Part shown: piece by piece, positions 16,431 to 25,595 of the stretch
Numbering within the stretch: position 1 is the first letter of the stretch
Layout of the letters: each line of letters starts with the position of its first letter
Assembly (NCBI RefSeq): GCF_031181705.1
Contig: NZ_JAPSKN010000047.1
Span: 1-34,855, forward strand
Length of the DNA stretch: 34,855 nucleotides
Source of the DNA: Streptomyces sp.
Lineage (GTDB): Bacteria > Actinomycetota > Actinomycetes > Streptomycetales > Streptomycetaceae
Direction: 5' to 3'
Notes under the pieces: model-generated
Databases searched by the model: none
What the model was told of the DNA's origin: nothing
Seen by the model: only the letters and a program-made list of their open reading frames with translations
Program-made: the position numbers and the translations under genes

Positions 16431-17345
16431 ATGTCACCCCGGCTCGACGCATCGCGTACCCAGCAAGCGACGTCGACACCCCCTCCGGAACATCTGGCAC
16501 CCATCGAGCACGACGAGACGTTCGTCACACCGGACGACCTTCTCTCCGGACTTCCGGACATCCCCCCGTTCGAGGAAGTCGACGCGGTCGACGCGCGGGC
16601 GCTGTCCAAGACCCTCTTCGAGCGGCTGGAGTCGCTGGAGGAAGGGACGCCCGAGTACTCGTACGTCCGCAACACGCTCGTCGAACTGAACCTGGCGCTG
16701 GTCAAGTTCGCCGCCTCCCGGTTCCGCTCCCGCAGCGAGCCGATGGAGGACATCATCCAGGTCGGCACCATCGGCCTGATCAAGGCGATCGACCGCTTCG
16801 AGCTGTCGCGCGGTGTCGAGTTCCCCACGTTCGCGATGCCGACCATCATCGGCGAGATCAAGCGCTTCTTCCGTGACACCTCGTGGTCCGTGCGCGTGCC
16901 GCGCCGGCTCCAGGAGCTGCGGCTCGACCTGGCCAAGGCCGGTGACGAGCTGGCGCAGAAGCTGGACCGCGCCCCGACGGTGCACGAACTGGCCGAGCGC
17001 CTCGGCATCTCCAACGACGAGGTCGTCGAGGGCATGGCCGCGTCCAACGCCTACACCGCCTCCTCGCTGGACGCCCAGCCGGAGGAGGACGACTCCGAGG
17101 GCGCGCTCGCGGACCGCATCGGCTACGAGGACCACGGGCTCGAGGGCATCGAGTACGTCGAGTCGTTGAAGCCGCTGATAGCGGAACTCCCGCCGCGCGA
17201 CCGGAAGATCCTGTCGCTGCGGTTCGTCGCCGGCATGACCCAGTCGGAGATCGGCGAGGAGCTGGGCATCTCGCAGATGCACGTCTCGCGGCTGCTGTCG
17301 CGGACGCTGGTACGGCTGCGCAAGGGGCTGACGGTCGAGGAGTGA
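16431..17345 (+). CDS. sigI: RNA polymerase sigma factor, SigB/SigF family (SigI-type)
   Basis: This 304-residue alternative sigma factor has region 2 with DIIQVGTIGLIKAIDRFE and FPTFAMPTIIGEIKRFFRD, region 3 with VPRRLQELRLDLAKA, and region 4 with the helix-turn-helix MTQSEIGEELGISQMHVSRLLSR. I chose ATG 16431 because GGAGG lies five bases before it; ATGs at 16407 and 16419 lack such a site. The N-terminal 60 residues are acidic and variable. With the neighbouring kinase and STAS genes it forms a partner-switching stress module. The name follows the S. coelicolor sigI locus order. Paralogues sigB/F/G/H/K/L/M/N are similar, so the symbol is less certain than the family. Confidence 0.93.
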   Translation: MSPRLDASRTQQATSTPPPEHLAPIEHDETFVTPDDLLSGLPDIPPFEEVDAVDARALSKTLFERLESLEEGTPEYSYVRNTLVELNLALVKFAASRFRSRSEPMEDIIQVGTIGLIKAIDRFELSRGVEFPTFAMPTIIGEIKRFFRDTSWSVRVPRRLQELRLDLAKAGDELAQKLDRAPTVHELAERLGISNDEVVEGMAASNAYTASSLDAQPEEDDSEGALADRIGYEDHGLEGIEYVESLKPLIAELPPRDRKILSLRFVAGMTQSEIGEELGISQMHVSRLLSRTLVRLRKGLTVEE

Positions 17346-17370
17346 TCCTCACCGGGTGATCGTGTCCTTC

Positions 17371-17395
17371 GGGGGCGGGCCATGGGCCCGCCCCC
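17371..17395. terminator. Bidirectional terminator between sigI and the hut operon end
   Basis: Perfect 11-bp arms GGGGGCGGGCC / GGCCCGCCCCC with a 3-base loop, between two convergent genes. Confidence 0.85.
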
Positions 17396-17418
17396 AGGCA
17401 CGTGCCGCCGCCCTCTCC

Positions 17419-17757
17419 TCACGAGTTGAGGACCAGCGCGGCCGTCGGGACGAGCGGAGCCGTCAGGCTCAGCAGCCAGTAGGTGTGCGGGGCGAGGGCG
17501 GTCCGGCGCCGGAGCGGCGTGTTGACGAGCCACCAGATGAGCCCGTACAGCGTGACGACGGGGACGACGATCACGAGCCAGAGGGCCATGCCGTCGTTCT
17601 CCGTGGGCTCCCGCGTGGTCCAGCCGAGCGACGCCAGCGGCCCGTTGACCGCGACGTACCACAGCAGCCAGAACGGCACCACGCCCGGGACGCCGAGCAG
17701 CAGGTTCACCAGGAGCGGTGCCGGCCAGTGCCGTGCCAAGCGTCCGTGACCCCTCAC
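17419..17757 (-). CDS. Small integral membrane protein at the end of the hut operon
   Basis: This 112-residue protein has three predicted membrane helices: about 13-37, 56-78 and 92-110. I do not recognise a family. Its GTG start overlaps the hutI stop (GTGA), so it is co-translated with the histidine-degradation genes. A role in transport or anchoring is possible, but nothing in the sequence shows a ligand site. It ends beside the terminator shared with sigI. Confidence 0.75.
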   Translation of the reverse strand: MRGHGRLARHWPAPLLVNLLLGVPGVVPFWLLWYVAVNGPLASLGWTTREPTENDGMALWLVIVVPVVTLYGLIWWLVNTPLRRRTALAPHTYWLLSLTAPLVPTAALVLNS

Positions 17758-18968
17758 ACCACGCGCTCCCCGCGCCGCCAGACCCCGCTCACCAGCGGCA
17801 CGCCCGGCCGGTAGGCGAGGTGGACGTGGCTCGGCGCGTCCAGGAGCACCAGGTCGGCGTAGGCGCCCGGGGTGAGGCGGCCGACGTCGGTGCGGCGCAG
17901 GGCCGCGGCGCCGCCCGCGGTGGCCGACCAGACGGCCTCGTCCGGGGTCATCCCCATGTCCCGTACGGCGAGCGCGACGCAGAACGGCATGGACGAGGTG
18001 AAGGACGAGCCCGGGTTGCAGTCCGTGGACAGCGCGACCGTCGCACCCGCGTCCAGCAGCCGCCGCGCGTCCGGCCAGGCGGCCCGCGTGGAGAACTCGG
18101 CGCCGGGCAGCAGCGTCGCGACCGTCCGGCTGTGGGCCAGGGCGTCCACGTCGGCGTCGGTGAGGTGGGTGCAGTGGTCGGCGCTGGCCGCGTCGAGTTC
18201 GACGGCGAGCTGCACGCCGGGGCCGTGGGAGAGCTGGTTGGCGTGGATGCGCGGGTGCAGCCCTCTGGCCTTGCCGGCGGTGAGGATCGCGCGGGCCTGG
18301 TCGCCGTCGAAGGCGCCCCGCTCGCAGAAGACGTCGATCCAGCGGGCGTACGGCGCGCAGGCGTCGAGCATCTCGCCGGTGACCAGGGCGACATAGCCGG
18401 CCGGGTCCTCGGCGAAGTCGGGCGGCACGATGTGGGCGCCGAGGTAGGTGACCTCGTCGGTGTGGGCGGCGGCGATGCGCAGGGCGCGGGCCTCGTCCCT
18501 CACGGTCAGGCCGTAGCCGGACTTCGTCTCGAACGTGGTGGTGCCCTGGCGCAGGGCTTCGGCGAGGTAACGGGTGACGTTGGCCTCCAGTTCCCCGTCG
18601 CTCGCGGCCCGGGTGGCGGCGACCGTGGTGCGGATGCCGCCGGCGCTGTACGGGCGGCCCGACATGCGGGCGTTGAACTCCTGCGTCCGGTCGCCCGCGA
18701 AGACGAGGTGGGAGTGGGAGTCGACGAAGCCGGGGAGGACGGCCCGGCCGCCGGCGTCGACCCGATTGTCAGTGGCGGGTGCTTTCCTGTGATCACCGGT
18801 CCACACGACGCGGTCGCCCTCGATGACGACGGCCGCGTCCTGGACCAGTCCGAGGGGGGAACCGTCACCGAGGGAGGGGTCGTTGGTGACCAGGGCGGCG
18901 ATGTTGGTGATGAGCGTGCTCGCGGTGCTCGCGGAGTGGGCGGGGCTGACGGTCGTCGCGTTGCTCAT
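17754..18968 (-). CDS. hutI: Imidazolonepropionase HutI
   Basis: This 404-residue metal-dependent amidohydrolase opens 4-imidazolone-5-propionate to N-formimino-L-glutamate, the third step of histidine breakdown. The metal motif [10 protein letters not shown] (about residue 84), [23 protein letters not shown] and STDCNPGSS are all present and diagnostic. The N-terminal 20 residues are a Ser/Thr/Ala-rich extension. AAGGA lies four to eight bases before the ATG. It follows hutF after 77 bases and overlaps the next gene by GTGA. Confidence 0.96.
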   Translation of the reverse strand: MSNATTVSPAHSASTASTLITNIAALVTNDPSLGDGSPLGLVQDAAVVIEGDRVVWTGDHRKAPATDNRVDAGGRAVLPGFVDSHSHLVFAGDRTQEFNARMSGRPYSAGGIRTTVAATRAASDGELEANVTRYLAEALRQGTTTFETKSGYGLTVRDEARALRIAAAHTDEVTYLGAHIVPPDFAEDPAGYVALVTGEMLDACAPYARWIDVFCERGAFDGDQARAILTAGKARGLHPRIHANQLSHGPGVQLAVELDAASADHCTHLTDADVDALAHSRTVATLLPGAEFSTRAAWPDARRLLDAGATVALSTDCNPGSSFTSSMPFCVALAVRDMGMTPDEAVWSATAGGAAALRRTDVGRLTPGAYADLVLLDAPSHVHLAYRPGVPLVSGVWRRGERVV

Positions 18969-19045
18969 GGCGTCCTTGGTGGCCTGGTCGGCGGTGGGGT
19001 CGGGTGCGGGGGCGGGGCCGGGCCGCGCGGGCGGGTGGCCCGGGG

Positions 19046-20395
19046 TCATCCGCGCAGGGCTGCGACGGCGTCCGCGAGGGCGCGCGGCACGTCCGGCACG
19101 AGGGTGTGGACCCCGTCCCGCACGACATGCCGGCCTGCCACGACCGTATGCGACACGTCCGCTGCCGACGCGGCGAATACGGCCGTCTCGGCCCCGAGCC
19201 GCGGAAGCGGCCCTGCCGTCCTGACCGAGTCGAGGGCGATCGTGGTGAAGTCGGCGAGGGCGCCGGGCTCCAGGGTGCCCGCCTCGTCCCAGCCGAGGGC
19301 CGCGTGGCCGTCGGCCGAGGCCGCCCGCAGGAGGGCCGCCGCCGTCCAGTGACCTCGGGTGCGGGTGCGCAGGCGTTCGTTCAGCTCCATCGCCCGCGCC
19401 TCCTCCAGCAGATCGATCACGGCGTGGCTGTCGGAGCCGAGGCAGAGCGGGGAGCCCTCGTTCTGCAGGGCGACGGCGGGCCCGATGCCGTCGGCCAGGT
19501 CGCGCTCGGTGGTCGGGCACATGCAGGTGCCGGTGCCGCTGGAGCCGATGAGCGAGACGTCCTCGGCGGTGAGGTGGGTGTTGTGGACGCCGGTGGTGCG
19601 CGGCCCGAGCACGCCGTACCGGGCAAGCAGCTGCGTCGGGGTGCAGCCGTGGGCCTCGCGGCAGGCGTCGTTCTCGGCGGTCTGCTCGGACAGGTGCACA
19701 TGGAGCGGGGCCCGCCGCTCCTCGGCCCAGCGTGCGACGGTCTCCAGCTGTCCGGCGGGCACGGCCCGTACGGAGTGGATCGCCGCCCCGATCCGTGCGT
19801 GATCCCGTTCCTTGAGAAGTGCACAGCGTGCGGCCCAGGCGTCCGCGTCCCCGTCGGAGAAGCGGAGCTGGTGGCGGTTGGGCGGCTGCCCGAAACCGGA
19901 GGAGAGGTAGGCGGTGTCGAGGAGGGTGATGCGGATGCCGGCTTCGGCGGCGGCCGCGAGGAGTGCCTCGCCCATGGCGTTGGGGTCGGCGTACCGGGTG
20001 CCGTCCGGGGTGTGGTGGACGTAGTGGAACTCGCCGACGGACGTGATGCCGGCGAGGGCCATCTCGGCGTACACGGCCCGGGCGAGCGCGTGGTAGGTGT
20101 CCGGGGTCAGCCGGTCCGCCACGGAGTACATGACCTCGCGCCAGGTCCAGAAGGTGCCGGAGCCGACCTGGGCGGTGCCGCGCAGGGCACGGTGGAAGGC
20201 GTGGCTGTGAGCGTTGGCCAGGCCGGGGAGGGTGAGGCCGCGCAGGGGCTCGGCGCCGGGGGGCGGGGCGGCCACCTCGGTCCGGACGGCGGTGATCCGG
20301 CCGTCGGCGGTGTCCAGGGCGACGCCCGGCTCGACGTGTGTGCCGAGCCAGGCGTGCTCCAGCCAGTAGGTGCGGCTCTGCTGGGCGGGCGTCAC
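19046..20395 (-). CDS. hutF: Formimidoylglutamate deiminase HutF
   Basis: This 449-residue amidohydrolase-superfamily enzyme removes the imino group of N-formimino-L-glutamate, giving N-formyl-L-glutamate and ammonia. Metal and substrate motifs are [29 protein letters not shown] and [21 protein letters not shown]. The GTG start overlaps the stop of the upstream M20 gene. Its presence shows the pathway runs through N-formylglutamate (the five-step route), not direct release of formamide. This requires a deformylase, for which the M20 neighbour is the only candidate in the window. Confidence 0.93.
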   Translation of the reverse strand: MTPAQQSRTYWLEHAWLGTHVEPGVALDTADGRITAVRTEVAAPPPGAEPLRGLTLPGLANAHSHAFHRALRGTAQVGSGTFWTWREVMYSVADRLTPDTYHALARAVYAEMALAGITSVGEFHYVHHTPDGTRYADPNAMGEALLAAAAEAGIRITLLDTAYLSSGFGQPPNRHQLRFSDGDADAWAARCALLKERDHARIGAAIHSVRAVPAGQLETVARWAEERRAPLHVHLSEQTAENDACREAHGCTPTQLLARYGVLGPRTTGVHNTHLTAEDVSLIGSSGTGTCMCPTTERDLADGIGPAVALQNEGSPLCLGSDSHAVIDLLEEARAMELNERLRTRTRGHWTAAALLRAASADGHAALGWDEAGTLEPGALADFTTIALDSVRTAGPLPRLGAETAVFAASAADVSHTVVAGRHVVRDGVHTLVPDVPRALADAVAALRG

Positions 20396-21615
20396 GGGCA
20401 GGCCAGTCCTTCCAGTACGTCGGCGAGGGCGAGCACTCCGGCCACGCAGTCGTCCTCGGCGGCGGACTCGGCCGGGGAGTGCGAGACGCCCGTGGGGTTG
20501 CGCACGAACAGCATGGCGGTCGGGATGCTCCCGGAGAGGATCCCGGCGTCGTGTCCCGCCCCGGTGCCCAGGACGGGGACGGTGAGTCCGGGCTCCCGGT
20601 CCTTGCCGAGGATGCGGGCGAGTTCGTCGCGCAGGACGTGGTCGAACTCGACGACCGGCGTGAAGGACTCCCGGGTGACACAGAGTTCGACGCCGTGGGC
20701 GGCGGCGTGTTCCCCGGCCGCCTTCCGCACCCCGGTGACCACGGCGTCCAGGCCGTCCTGGTCGGCGGCGCGCGAGTCGAGCCAGCCGCGCACCAGGGAG
20801 GGGATGGCGTTGACGCCGTTCGGCTCCACGGCGATCTTGCCGAAGGTGGCGACCGCTCCGGCCAGTTCGGCCTCACGGCGGGCGGCGAGCACCGTCTCGG
20901 CGTAGGCGAGCATGGGGTCGCGCCGGTCGGCGAGATGGGTGGTGCCGGCGTGGTTGGCCTCACCGGCGAAGTCGAACCGCCACCGGCCGTGCGGCCAGAT
21001 CGCGCTGGCGATGCCGACCGGGTCGCCGGACAGGTCCAGGGCCCGCCCCTGCTCGACGTGGAGTTCGACGAAGGCGCCGATGCGGGCGAGCCGTTCGGGG
21101 TCGGGCCCGATCGACTCGGGGTCGTACCCGGCGGCCTCCATGGCCCGGGGCAGGGTCGTCCCGTCCCCGTCGGTCAGCCGGTGGGCGTCCTCGACGGTGA
21201 GCTGCCCGGCCGTGAGCCGGGAGCCGACGCAGGCGAGCCCGAACCGGGCGCCCTCCTCGTCGCCGAAGTTGACGATGCCGAGGGGCCTGGTGAACTCCAC
21301 TCCCCTGCCGCGCAGTTCGTCGAGGGCGGCGAACGCCGACACGACGCCCAGGGGCCCGTCGAAGGCGCCGCCGTCGGGGACGGAGTCCAGGTGCGACCCG
21401 GTCACGACGGCGTCGCCCCGGGCGGGGTCGCCGAGCCAGGCCCACTGGTTGCCGTTGCGGTCGGTCTCGTAGGTCAGCCCGCGGGACTCGGCCTGCTCCT
21501 TGAACCAGGCCCGGCAGTCCAGGTCGGCGCCGGTCCAGGCGAAGCGGCGGTAGCCGCCGGAGGCGGAGCTGCGGCCGATCGGCAGCAGCTCCGCCCACAT
21601 GCTGTGGAAGGTCAC
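20392..21615 (-). CDS. M20-family amidohydrolase (allantoate amidohydrolase-like) in the hut operon
   Basis: This 407-residue metallohydrolase belongs to the allantoate amidohydrolase/beta-ureidopropionase/N-carbamoylase group. All binuclear-metal residues are visible: His75 (TGSHLDSV), Asp86 (AFDGPLG), Glu120-Glu121 (GDEEGARF), His186 (ELHVEQG) and the late His in GAGHDAG. NHAGTT and NGVNAIPS line the lid domain. Automatic annotation would say allantoate amidohydrolase. But it sits translationally locked (GTGA overlaps on both sides) between hutU and hutF, and no ureide gene is near. The pathway lacks an N-formylglutamate deformylase here, so hydrolysis of N-formylglutamate to glutamate and formate is the inferred activity. 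Confidence 0.88.
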   Translation of the reverse strand: MTFHSMWAELLPIGRSSASGGYRRFAWTGADLDCRAWFKEQAESRGLTYETDRNGNQWAWLGDPARGDAVVTGSHLDSVPDGGAFDGPLGVVSAFAALDELRGRGVEFTRPLGIVNFGDEEGARFGLACVGSRLTAGQLTVEDAHRLTDGDGTTLPRAMEAAGYDPESIGPDPERLARIGAFVELHVEQGRALDLSGDPVGIASAIWPHGRWRFDFAGEANHAGTTHLADRRDPMLAYAETVLAARREAELAGAVATFGKIAVEPNGVNAIPSLVRGWLDSRAADQDGLDAVVTGVRKAAGEHAAAHGVELCVTRESFTPVVEFDHVLRDELARILGKDREPGLTVPVLGTGAGHDAGILSGSIPTAMLFVRNPTGVSHSPAESAAEDDCVAGVLALADVLEGLACP

Positions 21616-23276
21616 GCCTGGTCACCCTCGCGCATCGGGATCCGGACACCGCGCTCGCCGGCGACCGACTCGGCGATGTCGTACCCGGCGTCGACGTGCC
21701 GGATGACGCCCATGCCGGGGTCGTTGGTGAGGACGCGGCGGATCTTCTCCCCGGCGAGCGGGGTGCCGTCGGCGACCGTCACCTGCCCGGCGTGGATCGA
21801 GCGGCCCATGCCGACGCCGCCGCCGTGGTGGATCGACACCCAGGACGCCCCGGAGGCGACGTTGACCATGGCGTTGAGCAGCGGCCAGTCGGCGATCGCG
21901 TCGGAGCCGTCGAGCATGGCCTCGGTCTCGCGGTAGGGGGAGGCGACGGAGCCGCAGTCGAGGTGGTCGCGGCCGATGACGACGGGGGCGGCCAGCTCGC
22001 CGCTCGCGACCATGTCGTTGAAGCGCTCTCCGGCCTTGTCGCGCTCGCCGTAGCCGAGCCAGCAGATGCGGGCGGGCAGGCCCTGGAAGTGGACCCGCTC
22101 CCCGGCCATCCTGATCCAGCGGGCCAGGGACTCGTTCTCCGGGAAGAGGTCGAGGATCGCCTTGTCGGTCTTGGCGATGTCGGAGGCCTCGCCGGACAGG
22201 GCCGCCCAGCGGAAGGGGCCCTTGCCCTCGCAGAACAGGGGGCGGATGTAGGCGGGGACGAAGCCGGGGAAGGCGAAGGCCCGGTCGTATCCGGCGAGCT
22301 GGGCCTCGCCGCGGATGGAGTTGCCGTAGTCGAAGACCTCGGCGCCGGCGTCCTGGAAGCCGACCATGGCCTCGACGTGCCTGGCCATGGACTCGCGGGC
22401 GCGGGTGGTGAAGCCGGCCGGGTCCTTGGCGGCGGCCTCGGCCATGTCCGCGAAGGCGGTGCCGACGGGCAGGTAGGCCAGCGGGTCGTGGGCGGAGGTC
22501 TGGTCGGTGACGATGTCGATGGGCGCGCCCAGGGCGAGCAGCTGCGGGACGAGTTCGGCGGCGTTGCCGAGGACGCCGATGGACAGCGGGCGGCGGGCGT
22601 CGCGGGCCTCGGTCGCCAGCCGCAGGGCGTGGTCCAGGTCGTCGGCCTTCACGTCCAGGTAGCGGTGCTCGATGCGGCGCTCGATGGCGCGCGGGTCGCA
22701 GTCGATGCACAGGGCGACACCGTCGTTCATCGTCACGGCGAGGGGCTGGGCACCGCCCATGCCGCCGAGGCCGGCGGTGAGGGTGATCGTGCCGGCGAGG
22801 GTGCCGCCGAACTTCTTGGCGGCGACGGCGGCGAAGGTCTCGTAGGTGCCCTGGAGGATGCCCTGGGTGCCGATGTAGATCCAGGAGCCGGCGGTCATCT
22901 GGCCGTACATGGTCAGGCCGAGCTGTTCGAGGCGGCGGAACTCCTCCCAGTTGGCCCAGTCGCCGACGAGGTTGGAGTTGGCGATGAGGACGCGCGGGGC
23001 CCACTCGTGGGTCTGCATGACGCCGACCGGGCGGCCGGACTGGACGAGCATGGTCTCGTCCTGCTTGAGGCCCTTCAGTGTGCGCACCATCGCGTCGAAG
23101 GAGCGCCAGTCGCGGGCCGCCTTGCCGGTGCCGCCGTAGACGACGAGCTGGTCGGGGTGTTCGGCGACCTCCGGGTCGAGGTTGTTCTGCAGCATCCGCA
23201 GGGCGGCTTCCTGCTGCCATCCGAGAGCGCTCGGTTCCGTGCCGCGCGGCGCTCGGACGGGGCGGGGTCCGGACAT
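21612..23276 (-). CDS. hutU: Urocanate hydratase HutU
   Basis: This 554-residue urocanase hydrates urocanate to imidazolonepropionate with tightly bound NAD. Blocks are [19 protein letters not shown] near the N-terminus, [47 protein letters not shown] with the conserved Cys, and the C-terminal [22 protein letters not shown] is preceded by AGGAGG six bases upstream. First gene of the five-gene hut operon. hutH (histidine ammonia-lyase) is not in the window. Confidence 0.97.
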   Translation of the reverse strand: MSGPRPVRAPRGTEPSALGWQQEAALRMLQNNLDPEVAEHPDQLVVYGGTGKAARDWRSFDAMVRTLKGLKQDETMLVQSGRPVGVMQTHEWAPRVLIANSNLVGDWANWEEFRRLEQLGLTMYGQMTAGSWIYIGTQGILQGTYETFAAVAAKKFGGTLAGTITLTAGLGGMGGAQPLAVTMNDGVALCIDCDPRAIERRIEHRYLDVKADDLDHALRLATEARDARRPLSIGVLGNAAELVPQLLALGAPIDIVTDQTSAHDPLAYLPVGTAFADMAEAAAKDPAGFTTRARESMARHVEAMVGFQDAGAEVFDYGNSIRGEAQLAGYDRAFAFPGFVPAYIRPLFCEGKGPFRWAALSGEASDIAKTDKAILDLFPENESLARWIRMAGERVHFQGLPARICWLGYGERDKAGERFNDMVASGELAAPVVIGRDHLDCGSVASPYRETEAMLDGSDAIADWPLLNAMVNVASGASWVSIHHGGGVGMGRSIHAGQVTVADGTPLAGEKIRRVLTNDPGMGVIRHVDAGYDIAESVAGERGVRIPMREGDQA

Positions 23277-23317
23277 GGTCTGCCTCCTGGTGGGGTCTCC
23301 CGGCGGATGTTGCTGCT

Positions 23318-23354
23318 CTATTCACATCCTGACCCTATGAATAGGGCTAGTCAA
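23318..23354 (-). promoter_or_regulatory. hut operon promoter with overlapping operator dyad
   Basis: On the minus strand, -35 TTGACT (23354-23349), 17 bases, -10 CAGGAT (23331-23326), close to the Streptomyces housekeeping consensus. The dyad CTATTCA-N13-TGAATAG (23318-23324, 23338-23344) spans the -10 and start point, where a repressor would block polymerase. A nested CCCTAT-GA-ATAGGG (23333-23346) lies in the spacer. CTATTCA recurs before the RpiR gene at 26456. Confidence 0.65.
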
Positions 23355-23402
23355 TACGTCGGGAGGTCGGCGCGGCCGTGGCGTGGATGTTTGGCTGGAC
23401 GC

Positions 23403-24791
23403 ATGGGCGCACACATCGAGACGGAAGATCCCGGCGGCACGGACGGCACCGGCGGCCCGGACGGCTCCGGGGCCTCGCGGGCGGCGCGGCGGGACGAGGC
23501 GGTGCGGGCCGCGGTGGAGCAGGGGCTGCTGGGGCCGGACCGTCCCCTGGTGGGGCTGCTGGACGTCGTCGGCATCCGGGAGTCGGCCGCGGAGCTGCGG
23601 GCGGCGTTCGAGGCGGTGACCGCGCCGGGCACCCCCGTGCTGCACGCCTTCGCGGTGAAGGCCGCCCCGCTGGTGCCGGTACTGCGGCTGCTGCGCGAGG
23701 AGGGCGTCGGCGCGGAGGTGGCGAGCCCGGGCGAGCTGGCGCTGGCCCGGGCCGCGGGGGTGCCGGCGGGCATGACGGTGCTCGACTCGCCCGCGAAGAC
23801 GCCGGCCGAGCTGCGCGAGGCGCTGGACCTGGGCATCGCGGTCAACGCCGACAATCCGCAGGAGCTGGACCGTATCGACGGGCTGATGCGGACACGGCCC
23901 AGCCGCTCCCCCCTCGGCATCCGGGTGAACCCGCAGGTCGGCGGCGGCGCCATCGAGGCGCTGTCCACGGCGACGGCCACCTCCAAGTTCGGGGTGGCGC
24001 TGCGGGACGAGGGGGCGCGGGAGTGGGTCGTGCGGGCGTATCTGGACCGGCCGTGGCTGACCCGGCTGCACACGCACACCGGGTCCCAGGGGGTCCCGCT
24101 GTCCCTGATGGCGCGGGGCGTGGCGGAGGCGTACGCGCTGGCGGAGGAGATCAACCGGCGGGCCGGGCGGCGACAGGTCGACACGCTCGACATCGGCGGC
24201 GGGCTGCCGGTGAACTTCGCGTCGGACGCGACGACGCCGACGTACGCGCAGTACGCGCGGATGCTTGCCGGGGAGGTGCCGGGGCTGTTCGACGGGCGGT
24301 ACGGGCTCGTCACCGAGTTCGGGCGGTCGCTGCTGGCCAAGCACGGGACGGTGGTGGCCCGGGTCGAGTACGCGAAGACCTCCGGCGGCCGGGCGGTCGC
24401 CGTGACGCACGCCGGGGTGCAGGTGGCCACGCGGACGGTGTACGCGCCGGGGAGCTGGCCGCTGCGGATCGCGGCGTACGACGCGAAGGGCCGGGTGAAG
24501 GACGGGCCCGTGGTGGTGCAGGACGTCGCGGGACCGGCCTGTTTCGCCGGGGACCTGCTGGCTCAGGGGCGGTCCATGCCGCTGCTGGAGCAGGGGGACT
24601 ACGCGGCGGCGCTGGACACGGGGGCGTACTACTTCGCCCACCACTACGGGTACAACTCGCTGGTGCGGCCCGGGGTGTACGGGTTCTGGCCCGGGGGGCG
24701 GTTCGCGCTGGTGCGGCGTGCGCAGACCGTGGAGGAGGTCGTCGCGGAGTCCGGCGGGGCGCAGGCGGAGGGGCTGACGGGATCGCCGTGA
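23403..24791 (+). CDS. Fold-type III PLP-dependent decarboxylase-like protein (diaminopimelate decarboxylase family)
   Basis: This 462-residue protein has the alanine-racemase-fold PLP barrel and C-terminal beta domain. The PLP lysine lies in HAFAVKAAP (near residue 83). Others are RVNPQVGGG, TSKFG, HTHTGSQG and the Gly-rich IGGGLPV. Key family motifs deviate: the EPGR phosphate loop reads TEFGRS, and CESGD at the subunit interface reads CFAGD, losing the Glu. It is therefore unlikely to be the housekeeping LysA. Substrate unknown. It is divergent from the hut operon (126 bases apart), hinting at a linked amino-acid role. The ATG lacks a strong ribosome site; the GGGAGG is 37 bases away. Confidence 0.82.
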   Translation: MGAHIETEDPGGTDGTGGPDGSGASRAARRDEAVRAAVEQGLLGPDRPLVGLLDVVGIRESAAELRAAFEAVTAPGTPVLHAFAVKAAPLVPVLRLLREEGVGAEVASPGELALARAAGVPAGMTVLDSPAKTPAELREALDLGIAVNADNPQELDRIDGLMRTRPSRSPLGIRVNPQVGGGAIEALSTATATSKFGVALRDEGAREWVVRAYLDRPWLTRLHTHTGSQGVPLSLMARGVAEAYALAEEINRRAGRRQVDTLDIGGGLPVNFASDATTPTYAQYARMLAGEVPGLFDGRYGLVTEFGRSLLAKHGTVVARVEYAKTSGGRAVAVTHAGVQVATRTVYAPGSWPLRIAAYDAKGRVKDGPVVVQDVAGPACFAGDLLAQGRSMPLLEQGDYAAALDTGAYYFAHHYGYNSLVRPGVYGFWPGGRFALVRRAQTVEEVVAESGGAQAEGLTGSP

Positions 24792-24801
24792 GAGGTGCCG
24801 T

Positions 24802-24854
24802 GGGGCGCGGGGTGCGGGCCTCGTCATGGCCGGTCGCGCAGTTCCCCGCGCCCC
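24802..24854. terminator. Stem-loop between convergent genes, carrying a dispersed Streptomyces repeat
   Basis: GGGGCGCGGGG (24802-24812) and CCCCGCGCCCC (24844-24854) form a perfect 11-bp stem with a 31-base loop. The distal half is a copy of the repeat also found at 34174-34202. Confidence 0.6.
24825..24853 (-). repeat. Dispersed intergenic repeat, copy 1
   Basis: Minus-strand 29-base unit beginning GGGCGCGGGGAAC and ending CCGGCCATG. It matches 34174-34202 at 26 of 29 positions. From memory, close relatives of this GCGCGGGGAACTGCGCGAC unit are common between Streptomyces genes, usually after stop codons. Confidence 0.7.
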
Positions 24855-24878
24855 CCCGGGGGGTGTCCCCGCCGTCGG

Positions 24879-25490
24879 TCAGACGAGGGCCGGCGTCTTC
24901 CCGCGCGTCCCGCCGGGGACCGGCGTCTTCCTTCGCGTGCCGCCGGGGGCCGCGTCGCCCGCCGCGATGCCCGTGCTGCGGAACGCCTTGACCCGCTTGC
25001 CCGTCGGGCCGGCGACCCCCGCGCGCAGCCAGTCCACGCGGACCCACAGCAGCACCTCGTCCGCGCGCTCGCGGCGGCCCAGCCACGCCGCCTTCAGCCA
25101 CAGGCCCACCGCGCAGCCGGCCAGCAGCATGCCGCCCGCTGCGGGCAGCGCGAAGGAGGTGCCCAGGGCGGCGAGGAAGGCCGACAGGAGCCACCAGCGG
25201 TGGGCGCGGCGCCAGTTGCGGGCCGTGACCGCGCGGTCCTGGAGCACGTCGTGCTTGCCGGCCCGGGCGGCCGCGGCGGCCAGGGCCGTGTAGCGCTTGC
25301 GGCGGGCCGTGGACACCACGGCCGCGGCCAGGAGGAAGAGGGCCGCCCCCGTCAGCACCCCGATACGGCGGCCGGTGAGCCCCTCGGGCAGCAGGCCCAG
25401 TCCGGCCGTCAGCACTCCCAGCCACCACAGCGGGGCGGCACCCGCCCGTACGACGACGGCCACCCGGGCCAGTCCGTGTCCTCCGCGCAT
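24879..25490 (-). CDS. Integral membrane protein, unknown function
   Basis: This 203-residue protein has about four helices (near 18-36, 43-62, 97-113 and 116-134) separated by a basic cytoplasmic loop (ARRKRYTALAA). I do not recognise a family. The C-terminus carries two copies of a 10-residue unit, PGGTRRKTPV / PGGTRGKTPA, from a 30-bp tandem DNA duplication (24890-24919 and 24920-24949). GGAGG lies nine bases before the ATG. A promoter of good form lies at 25532-25560. Confidence 0.75.
   Translation of the reverse strand: MRGGHGLARVAVVVRAGAAPLWWLGVLTAGLGLLPEGLTGRRIGVLTGAALFLLAAAVVSTARRKRYTALAAAAARAGKHDVLQDRAVTARNWRRAHRWWLLSAFLAALGTSFALPAAGGMLLAGCAVGLWLKAAWLGRRERADEVLLWVRVDWLRAGVAGPTGKRVKAFRSTGIAAGDAAPGGTRRKTPVPGGTRGKTPALV
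24890..24949. repeat. 30-bp tandem duplication inside a coding region
   Basis: Two adjacent 30-base units, both beginning CCGGCGTCTTCC, with a few substitutions. They keep frame and add ten residues to the C-terminus of the membrane protein. Confidence 0.8.
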
Positions 25491-25531
25491 GTCAGTCAGC
25501 CTCCGTCCGGTACCCGAAGCGTCTGAAGAGT

Positions 25532-25560
25532 GTTGTAGGAGAAGGACGTTAGCGGCGCAA
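25532..25560 (-). promoter_or_regulatory. Promoter of the membrane-protein gene
   Basis: Minus-strand -35 TTGCGC (25560-25555), 17-base spacer, -10 TACAAC (25537-25532), about 42 bases before the ATG. Confidence 0.5.
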
Positions 25561-25595
25561 CGTGAGACGAGTCTGAGAATCGGCGGCGCGTTTCG

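Noticed and set aside
17754..20963. A 1069-codon open frame covering the hut region
   Set aside because: It is hutI in frame plus read-through of the M20 and hutF genes in the wrong frame; the upstream part is Arg/Pro-rich translation typical of high-G+C shadow frames.
20392..21615. Allantoin-utilisation cluster
   Set aside because: Only the M20 enzyme resembles allantoate amidohydrolase; no allantoinase, ureidoglycolate or urate genes are nearby and it is embedded in hut.
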